A DNA stretch of 10,871 nt. It comes from Bacteroidota bacterium (GTDB taxonomy: Bacteria > Bacteroidota > Bacteroidia > Flavobacteriales > Flavobacteriaceae). The DNA is taken from contig JAEWKB010000146.1 in the NCBI GenBank assembly GCA_023386255.1, positions 1-10,871 on the forward strand. The letters run 5' to 3'. The notes under the pieces are model-generated. The model saw nothing but the letters and a program-made list of their open reading frames with translations, ran no database searches and was not told where the DNA came from. The position numbers and the translations under genes are program-made. Of this stretch, positions 6,780 through 10,871 are shown piece after piece. Each line of letters begins with the position of its first letter. The first letter of the stretch is position 1.

Positions 6780-6851
6780 GTTTCAGGTTTCAGGTTATGT
6801 CACGCTGAGGTTGTCGAAGCGCAAATCTGAGATCTACAATCATAAATCTGA
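6780..6851. repeat. Composite intergenic repeat between serC and serA
   Basis: Three repeat types are packed into the 81-nt gap. First, two tandem heptamers GTTTCAG (6780-6793). Second, 6799-6822, which contains CACGCTGAGGTTGTCGAAGC and closely resembles the CTGAGCTTGTCGAAG intergenic repeat I recall as abundant in many bacterial genomes; its ends CGCT/AGCG are complementary. Third, AAATCTGA at 6823-6830 and again at 6844-6851. No open frame or promoter is seen. Confidence 0.55.
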
Positions 6852-6859
6852 AATAAAAA

Positions 6860-7822
6860 ATGAAAATATTAGCGAATGATGGTATTTCCGAAAGCGGGAA
6901 AAAAATACTGGAGCAGGACGGGTTTGAAGTTATAACCACCAAAGTAGCGCAGGAACAGGTTGCCAACTATATCAACAAGAATGATATAAGCGTGTTACTG
7001 GTGCGTAGTGCCACAAAGGTGAAGAAAGATATTATTGATGCCTGCCCCGGATTAAAAGTAATTGGGCGCGGCGGTGTGGGCATGGACAATATTGATGTTG
7101 ACTATGCACGCGAAAAAGGAATTCATGTTATTAATACACCGGCATCATCGGCCGATTCGGTTGCCGAGCTGGTTTTTGCGCATTTGTTTACCGGCGTGCG
7201 ATTCCTGTATGATTCTAACCGCATTATGCCCCTGGAAGGCGACACTAATTTTGAAGCACTTAAAAAAGGTTATGCTAACGGCATTGAACTCCGTGGTAAA
7301 ACTATAGGGATAGTAGGCTTTGGTAAAATAGGGCGTTCGGTAGCGCGCATAGCGTTAGGGCTTGGCATGCGGGTTATAGCATCAGATAAATTTGTAGGTC
7401 ATGCCGATATACGTGTTGACTTCTACAACGGCCAGTTCATTAATGTTGAAATTATAACCGAACCAATTGAAGATATCTTTAAACATGCTGATTTCATCAC
7501 TTTACATGTACCGGCGCAAGACGATTATGTGATTGGTGAAAAGGAATTATTGTCGATGAAAGACGGCGTAGGAATCATTAATACATCTCGTGGCGGAATA
7601 ATAAATGAAGTTGCACTTATTGATGCACTTGAAGGTGGCAAAGTTGCCTTTGCAGGTCTTGATGTTTTTGAAGAAGAGCCAACACCTGCCGTACAGGTAC
7701 TTATGCATCCTAAAATATCGCTTACGCCGCATATTGGCGCTTCAACACTTGAAGCGCAGGACAGGATAGGTAATGAGTTGGCAGAACAGATAATAAGCCT
7801 GCTGAAAACAGAAAACAGCTGA
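6860..7822 (+). CDS. serA: D-3-phosphoglycerate dehydrogenase, short form
   Basis: This NAD-dependent D-2-hydroxyacid dehydrogenase (320 aa) most likely oxidises 3-phosphoglycerate to 3-phosphohydroxypyruvate, the first committed step of serine synthesis. The nucleotide-binding loop is GFGKIG (153-158). Catalytic residues are R244 in NTSRGG, E273 in FEEEP and H291 in TPHIGAST. VRSATKV (48-54) and GRGGVGMDNID (69-79) fit phosphoglycerate dehydrogenases rather than lactate dehydrogenases. There is no C-terminal ACT or intervening domain, unlike the roughly 410-aa E. coli enzyme, so classical serine feedback through an ACT domain is not expected. Direct linkage to serC supports the substrate assignment. 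Another 2-hydroxyacid cannot be excluded from sequence alone. A strong terminator follows. The start ATG is preceded by an A-rich stretch rather than a Shine-Dalgarno. Confidence 0.92.
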   Translation: MKILANDGISESGKKILEQDGFEVITTKVAQEQVANYINKNDISVLLVRSATKVKKDIIDACPGLKVIGRGGVGMDNIDVDYAREKGIHVINTPASSADSVAELVFAHLFTGVRFLYDSNRIMPLEGDTNFEALKKGYANGIELRGKTIGIVGFGKIGRSVARIALGLGMRVIASDKFVGHADIRVDFYNGQFINVEIITEPIEDIFKHADFITLHVPAQDDYVIGEKELLSMKDGVGIINTSRGGIINEVALIDALEGGKVAFAGLDVFEEEPTPAVQVLMHPKISLTPHIGASTLEAQDRIGNELAEQIISLLKTENS

Positions 7823-7846
7823 TTTCATGTACGTTAAAATAAAGAG

Positions 7847-7873
7847 AAAGCACCCTAAGCGGGTGCTTTTATT
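7847..7873 (+). terminator. Rho-independent terminator after serA
   Basis: A perfect 9-bp stem AAAGCACCC (7847-7855) / GGGTGCTTT (7861-7869) with a 5-nt loop TAAGC is followed by T-rich TATTGTTT. It lies 24 nt after the serA stop and closes the acyl-CoA reductase-serC-serA group. Confidence 0.88.
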
Positions 7874-7900
7874 GTTTAACTTTATACAAAATCTGTTGCT

Positions 7901-8329
7901 ATGAAAAGTTATGTTTTAACCCTGCTGGCTGTTTTTGCTGTTTTACTGGGCTGTAATACCCAAAATAAAGTTACAACCGCAGGAGCCAATACCAATGCAG
8001 TAGCAGGTGATACTGTACGCATAGCCAATGATGAACTGGAATATGAAGTTATAATTATAGATCCGGGATTTACCAGCTGGCTTAATACCCGCGCCCGGGC
8101 AAGAGGTTATTATTCGCAATCATATCTTGAAACCAAGAACAGGCTTTGGGTGATGGAATGGAATACCCGTGTTACCAACCCCCGCTATAGCCAGATGTAC
8201 CAGATGCGGATAGACTATGATTCCTCAATAAACTATGGTTATGAAGTTAATTACCTTATCTATAACTACCTGGTTTATTTTCAGCAAACCAACGGGCAAA
8301 GGCTTGGCGGGGTTGTACCTTCGTTCTAA
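7901..8329 (+). CDS. DUF6146 family lipoprotein
   Basis: The 142-residue product has a lipoprotein signal (MKSYVLTLLAVFAVLLGC) with lipobox LLGC and lipidation site C18, so it should be anchored in an envelope membrane. Residues 19-40 are a polar linker. Residues 45-142 form a compact domain rich in Tyr and Trp: LEYEVIIIDPGFTSWLNTRA (46-65), RLWVMEWNTRV (81-91) and INYGYEVNYLIYNYLVYFQQ (110-129). I recognise this as the family annotated DUF6146 in Bacteroidota (from memory), with no known function. It sits between the serA terminator and the DUF6787 gene, whose promoter lies within its last codons. The lack of cysteines after C18 argues against disulfide chemistry or metal-thiolate binding. 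Confidence 0.82.
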   Translation: MKSYVLTLLAVFAVLLGCNTQNKVTTAGANTNAVAGDTVRIANDELEYEVIIIDPGFTSWLNTRARARGYYSQSYLETKNRLWVMEWNTRVTNPRYSQMYQMRIDYDSSINYGYEVNYLIYNYLVYFQQTNGQRLGGVVPSF

Positions 8330-8343
8330 ATAGGTTATATTTG
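8313..8343 (+). promoter_or_regulatory. Promoter of the DUF6787 gene
   Basis: TTG (8313-8315), a 20-nt spacer and TATATTTG (8336-8343) match the Bacteroidota promoter. The -33 part lies inside the last codons of the DUF6146 gene. Initiation near 8349 would leave about 10 nt before the ATG at 8359, which rules out an upstream TTG at 8341 as the start codon since it is part of the -7 box. Confidence 0.7.
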
Positions 8344-8358
8344 CGTTTTACATCCGCA

Positions 8359-8664
8359 ATGGAAAAATTAAAGCAACGCTGGGGCATTACCAGTAATTTT
8401 CAGTTAGTAGTTATTTTTATTGTTTTTGCTGTTACTGGCTCTAGTTCTGCTTACTTGTCTAAGCCGGTACTGGAATGGATGGGGTTTACCAAAGATATTG
8501 TATCGCTGTGGCTGTATTATCCTTTATACCTCATACTTATTTTCCCCATTTACCAGGTATTGCTGTTGTTCTTCGGCTTTATATCAGGCCAGTTCAAATT
8601 CTTCTGGTGGTTCGAAAAGAAAATGCTTAAAGGCATAGGCCTTGGATTTCTATTTAAAGAATAA
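8359..8664 (+). CDS. DUF6787 family small membrane protein
   Basis: Starting at the ATG at 8359 gives 101 residues (MEKLKQRWGITSNFQLV...). A longer reading from TTG at 8341 adds six residues but overlaps the promoter -7 box, so I reject it. There are two membrane segments, about residues 14-33 and 50-78, joined by a short loop (KPVLEWMGFTKDI). The basic-aromatic tail FKFFWWFEKKMLKGIGLGF (79-97) is probably cytoplasmic and membrane-hugging. I recognise it as the DUF6787 family common in Flavobacteria (from memory); no function is known. It has its own promoter and lies 29 nt after the DUF6146 lipoprotein gene. Downstream it converges on msrA across an inverted repeat. Confidence 0.82.
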   Translation: MEKLKQRWGITSNFQLVVIFIVFAVTGSSSAYLSKPVLEWMGFTKDIVSLWLYYPLYLILIFPIYQVLLLFFGFISGQFKFFWWFEKKMLKGIGLGFLFKE

Positions 8665-8665
8665 A

Positions 8666-8722
8666 GTTTGTTGTTTAGTAGTTTGTCGTTAAGTCGGCTA
8701 CTATACCTGCTTAACGACAAAC
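8666..8722. repeat. Direct plus inverted repeat in convergent gap; possible terminator
   Basis: A perfect 13-bp inverted repeat, GTTTGTCGTTAAG (8681-8693) and CTTAACGACAAAC (8710-8722), encloses a 16-nt loop. The left arm belongs to a 15-nt imperfect direct repeat (8666-8680 and 8681-8695, 12 of 15 matching) that can be read as GTT-headed words of 7-8 nt. It sits between the convergent DUF6787 and msrA genes where a bidirectional terminator is expected, but no T tract follows on either strand, so termination is only possible, not clear. Confidence 0.5.
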
Positions 8723-8732
8723 AACCAACGTT

Positions 8733-9383
8733 TTAACCCTTTAATTTAGATTTATAATTCTTCTGCAGTTTAGCAAGCTTTGGCGCTATCACGGCCTGGC
8801 AATACGGCTGGTTTGGATTTTGCGCGTAATAGTCCTGGTGGTAATCTTCAGCAGGATAAAATGTAGTAGCCGATGATATTTTGGTTACGATCTTCTTATC
8901 AAAAATCTTCTGGTCGGTAAGCAGTTTTATAAAATTTTCTGCTGCCGCTTTTTGGGCCTCACTTGTATAAAATATTTCGCTCCTGTATTGTGTACCCACA
9001 TCGGCTCCCTGTCGGTTTAATGTTGTAGGATCGTGCGTAGCAAAAAATATCTCAAGCAGGTCTTCATAAGCCACTTCATCAGGATTAAAGGTAATCTGTA
9101 TGGCTTCGGCATGGCCACTATACCCTTCGCATACTTCTTTGTAGGTAGGGTTTTCAGTCTTCCCCCCTATGTAGCCTGACACTACTTTTTCAACTCCTTT
9201 TAAATCTGTAAAAAATGCTTCGGTGCACCAAAAGCACCCGCCTGCAAATATGGCAGTTTCTGTTTTTGTGTTATCCATTCTTGTTTCTCCTTTTTTTGTC
9301 TCAGCAATAACTGCTTTAGGTTTCTCTTTAGACTGGCATGCTACAGAAACCAACGCCAGTACTAATGCTGTTAGTCTTTTCAT
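8733..9383 (-). CDS. msrA: Peptide-methionine (S)-S-oxide reductase, lipoprotein form
   Basis: MsrA reduces the S-epimer of methionine sulfoxide in oxidised proteins. The catalytic motif is GGCFWCTEAFF (C50), with GYSGHAEAIQI (87-97) and GTQYRSEIFY (130-139) forming the active site. A C-terminal cysteine, C195 in NQPYCQAVIAPK, is the likely resolving residue. The full product (216 aa) begins with MKRLTALVLALVSVACQSK, a lipoprotein signal with lipidation at C16, so it would act in the envelope. A second start at M36 (9276-9278) is preceded by GGAG at ideal distance and would give a 181-residue cytosolic enzyme, close to the size of the bare MsrA domain. The DUF6787 gene converges from the left and lolD diverges on the right; no MsrB is in the window. 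The activity call is firm; which start or starts are used is open. Confidence 0.95.
   Translation of the reverse strand: MKRLTALVLALVSVACQSKEKPKAVIAETKKGETRMDNTKTETAIFAGGCFWCTEAFFTDLKGVEKVVSGYIGGKTENPTYKEVCEGYSGHAEAIQITFNPDEVAYEDLLEIFFATHDPTTLNRQGADVGTQYRSEIFYTSEAQKAAAENFIKLLTDQKIFDKKIVTKISSATTFYPAEDYHQDYYAQNPNQPYCQAVIAPKLAKLQKNYKSKLKG
9276..9293 (-). promoter_or_regulatory. Shine-Dalgarno and internal ATG within msrA
   Basis: On the minus strand AAAGGAGA is followed, with 8 nt after GGAG, by ATG at 9278-9276 (residue 36). This is the strongest Shine-Dalgarno I noticed next to any start in the window and it lies in the linker between the lipoprotein signal and the MsrA domain. Confidence 0.4.
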
Positions 9384-9446
9384 GGTGAAGAGGTAAAATT
9401 AAAAATTGATTAGCGGCTTTCATAGCCATTAACTAAACTTTACAAA

Positions 9447-9460
9447 TTATTACGTAATAA
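9447..9460. repeat. Perfect 14-bp palindrome in the msrA-lolD gap
   Basis: TTATTACGTAATAA is fully self-complementary. It lies 64 nt upstream of the msrA start and 66 nt upstream of the lolD start, almost in the middle of the divergent gap, as an operator for a dimeric regulator would. No perfect TAnnTTTG box is seen on either strand of this gap. Confidence 0.4.
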
Positions 9461-9525
9461 ATATTGTGCCAGAAAAGATTTATAATGTTTCAAAATGTTT
9501 GTTTCTTTGTGAAAACAGCAATTAC

Positions 9526-10194
9526 ATGATCCAGGCTAAGAACATCCACAAATATTATGATAAGCTCCATGTTTTAAAAGGTGTTGACCTGACCATACAA
9601 AAAGGTGAGATAGTTTCGATTGTCGGCGCTTCGGGTGCGGGTAAAACTACGCTACTACAGATACTGGGTACCCTTGATAAGCCTACAGTGGAAACAGGAA
9701 CATCATTATTTATAAATAATGAGGATGTGCTTGGAATGAAGGACAAAGCGCTGTCTAAATTCCGTAACCTGCAGCTGGGTTTCATCTTTCAGTTCCATCA
9801 GCTGCTGCCTGAATTCACAGCTCTTGAAAATGTCTGCATACCTGCCTTCATTGCAGGTAAGCCTAAGCCTGAGACGGAAGCTGAAGCGAAGAGGCTTCTG
9901 GAATACCTGGGGCTTTCCCATCGGGTAGACCACAAACCCGGAGAGCTTTCGGGTGGTGAGCAACAACGCGTTGCTGTAGCCAGGGCACTTATAAATAAGC
10001 CTGCTGTTATATTTGCTGATGAGCCTTCGGGCAACCTGGACACCGCTTCGGCAGAAAACCTTCATAAACTTTTCTTTCAGCTTCGCGATGAGATGGGCCA
10101 GACATTTGTGATTGTGACCCATAATAAGGAACTGGCCGACATGGCCGACAGGAAGCTGGTAATGAGCGACGGCAACATTATAAGTAATGTATGA
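9526..10194 (+). CDS. lolD: LolD-type ABC transporter ATP-binding protein
   Basis: A complete ABC ATPase of the LolD/MacB-type exporter group. From the ATG at 9526 it is 222 aa, typical length. Motifs: Walker A GASGAGKT (34-41), Q-loop IFQF (Q89) within the LolD-like [14 protein letters not shown], signature LSGGEQQ (141-147), Walker B VIFADE (161-166), D-loop SGNLD and H-loop VTHN (H199). A GTG at 9466 in frame would add 20 residues (MPEKIYN...) that do not resemble the family, and [14 protein letters not shown] is the usual start, so I use 9526. LolD powers release of lipoproteins from the inner membrane together with LolC/LolE permeases; none is adjacent here, so the partner must be elsewhere or this ATPase serves another MacB-like permease. 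Its stop overlaps the next start (ATGA). Confidence 0.9.
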   Translation: MIQAKNIHKYYDKLHVLKGVDLTIQKGEIVSIVGASGAGKTTLLQILGTLDKPTVETGTSLFINNEDVLGMKDKALSKFRNLQLGFIFQFHQLLPEFTALENVCIPAFIAGKPKPETEAEAKRLLEYLGLSHRVDHKPGELSGGEQQRVAVARALINKPAVIFADEPSGNLDTASAENLHKLFFQLRDEMGQTFVIVTHNKELADMADRKLVMSDGNIISNV

Positions 10195-10871
10195 TAGCAG
10201 TACTGGCATACTGGCTGCTGCTGTTAGTTATTTTCCTGTCGGGAGGCCTCCTGCTCAATAAAATTTGCAGGCTTCATACCAAAAACATACCGCTGCTTAT
10301 ACTATTAGGAATGCTCTTTTATTCTGTTGCTTTTACGGCAACAGCTTTTTTTGTGCCTTTAAATATATATTTATTTACATGCTCGTTGACTGCCTCGCTC
10401 CTGCTTGTGTATTTTCTTCGGAAAGACCTGGTAAATGCATTACTTTCATTCAGGGACAACCTTATCAGCTTAACTCTCTTGCAGCGAGTAGTTCTGGCTG
10501 CCTTAACCATTGCCGCGGCATTAAAGTCAGCACAACTTCCCACTATTGTAGATAATGAGAGCTATTACGTACAAACAATAAAATGGTTAAATGAATATGG
10601 CTTTGTAAAAGGCTTGGGCAACCTGCACCCTTTCCTGGCACAGATGTCGCCGTGGCATGTATTGCAGGCAGGTATAAACCTTGATTTTATAACCAACAGA
10701 ATAAATGACCTTAACGGCTTCCTTTATACGATATGTATTTTCTTCTGCCTGACGGAAAACAACAATAACAAAAACGGGTTTAACCTGATTGGTTTATTAC
10801 CTGTATTTTCAGGATTGTTCTTCTTTTTTATAGATTCTCCCTCGCCCGACCTGCCACTGATACTGCTGACG
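10191..10871 (+). CDS. Polytopic membrane protein, LIC_10190-like (C-terminus outside window)
   Basis: The open frame starts at the ATG at 10191, within the lolD stop (ATGA, 4-nt overlap), and runs 227 codons to the right edge without a stop. Several membrane segments are visible: about residues 4-23, 33-54, 58-76, 97-113, 174-187 and 198-213. After the fourth lies a conserved-looking exposed stretch, [24 protein letters not shown] (119-142), then [18 protein letters not shown] (144-161). I recognise this as the LIC_10190 family of large Bacteroidota and Leptospira membrane proteins (from memory). An acidic D-x-E (D121, E123) in the first large loop after early helices resembles GT-C glycosyltransferases, which is inference only. 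Tight overlap with lolD suggests coupled translation. An open frame at 10265-10555 in another frame of the same strand is a shadow. Confidence 0.8.
   Translation, partial: MIAVLAYWLLLLVIFLSGGLLLNKICRLHTKNIPLLILLGMLFYSVAFTATAFFVPLNIYLFTCSLTASLLLVYFLRKDLVNALLSFRDNLISLTLLQRVVLAALTIAAALKSAQLPTIVDNESYYVQTIKWLNEYGFVKGLGNLHPFLAQMSPWHVLQAGINLDFITNRINDLNGFLYTICIFFCLTENNNNKNGFNLIGLLPVFSGLFFFFIDSPSPDLPLILLT

Noticed and set aside
8341..8358. TTG start giving a 107-residue DUF6787 protein
   Set aside because: The TTG is the last three bases of a perfect TATATTTG -7 box; the ATG at 8359 gives the family-like start MEKLKQRWGI.
9466..9525. In-frame GTG start giving a 242-residue LolD
   Set aside because: The extra 20 residues do not look like the family, and the ATG at 9526 gives the standard LolD N-terminus and length.
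9706..10209. 167-residue open frame on the minus strand opposite lolD
   Set aside because: It is antisense to a complete ABC ATPase with all motifs, has no recognisable domain, and is a codon-bias shadow.
10265..10555. 96-residue plus-strand open frame near the right edge
   Set aside because: It is out of frame with the long membrane-protein frame starting at 10191, which is coupled to lolD and shows family motifs.

Overview
The window looks like a chromosomal, largely housekeeping segment of a member of the Bacteroidota, most likely Flavobacteriaceae. The evidence is: promoters of the TTTG-N20-TAnnTTTG type with little Shine-Dalgarno signal; small proteins I recognise as Bacteroidota-specific families (DUF6146 lipoprotein, DUF6787 membrane protein, LIC_10190-type membrane protein); and the grouping of a ferredoxin, a LuxC-type acyl-CoA reductase, serC and a short serA. 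I see no transposase, integrase, phage gene, tRNA, rRNA or CRISPR array.

Layout. Positions 1-2089 hold three leftward genes, in transcription order an FMN reductase, a TIGR02117/DUF2459 membrane-anchored protein (17-nt overlap) and a secreted transglutaminase-like protein that runs off the left edge. A leftward terminator at 2131-2165 separates them from ychF (2194-3288), which has its own Bacteroidota -7 box. The gap 3289-3457 carries a degenerate five-unit octamer repeat. A secreted protein of unknown function (3458-3991) then converges on a 4Fe-4S ferredoxin (4076-4426) across a bidirectional terminator.

The ferredoxin diverges from a rightward run: acyl-CoA reductase, serC and serA, ending at a strong terminator (7847-7873). 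The divergent gap holds a 25-bp near-palindrome in which a -7 box on each strand is embedded. SerA and SerC would catalyse the first two steps of serine synthesis from 3-phosphoglycerate; serB is not in this window. After them come the DUF6146 lipoprotein and the DUF6787 membrane protein, the latter with its own promoter inside the end of the former. These converge on a leftward lipoprotein MsrA. Last, rightward, come a LolD-type ABC ATPase and, overlapping it by 4 nt, a polytopic membrane protein cut by the right edge.

I did not find a clearly new system. The better leads are regulatory or small in scale: the symmetric divergent promoter at 4447-4471, a possible second start in msrA giving a cytosolic form, several short-word intergenic repeats, and two thiol-hydrolase-like secreted or membrane proteins side by side. 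No gene-free stretch exceeds 300 bases.
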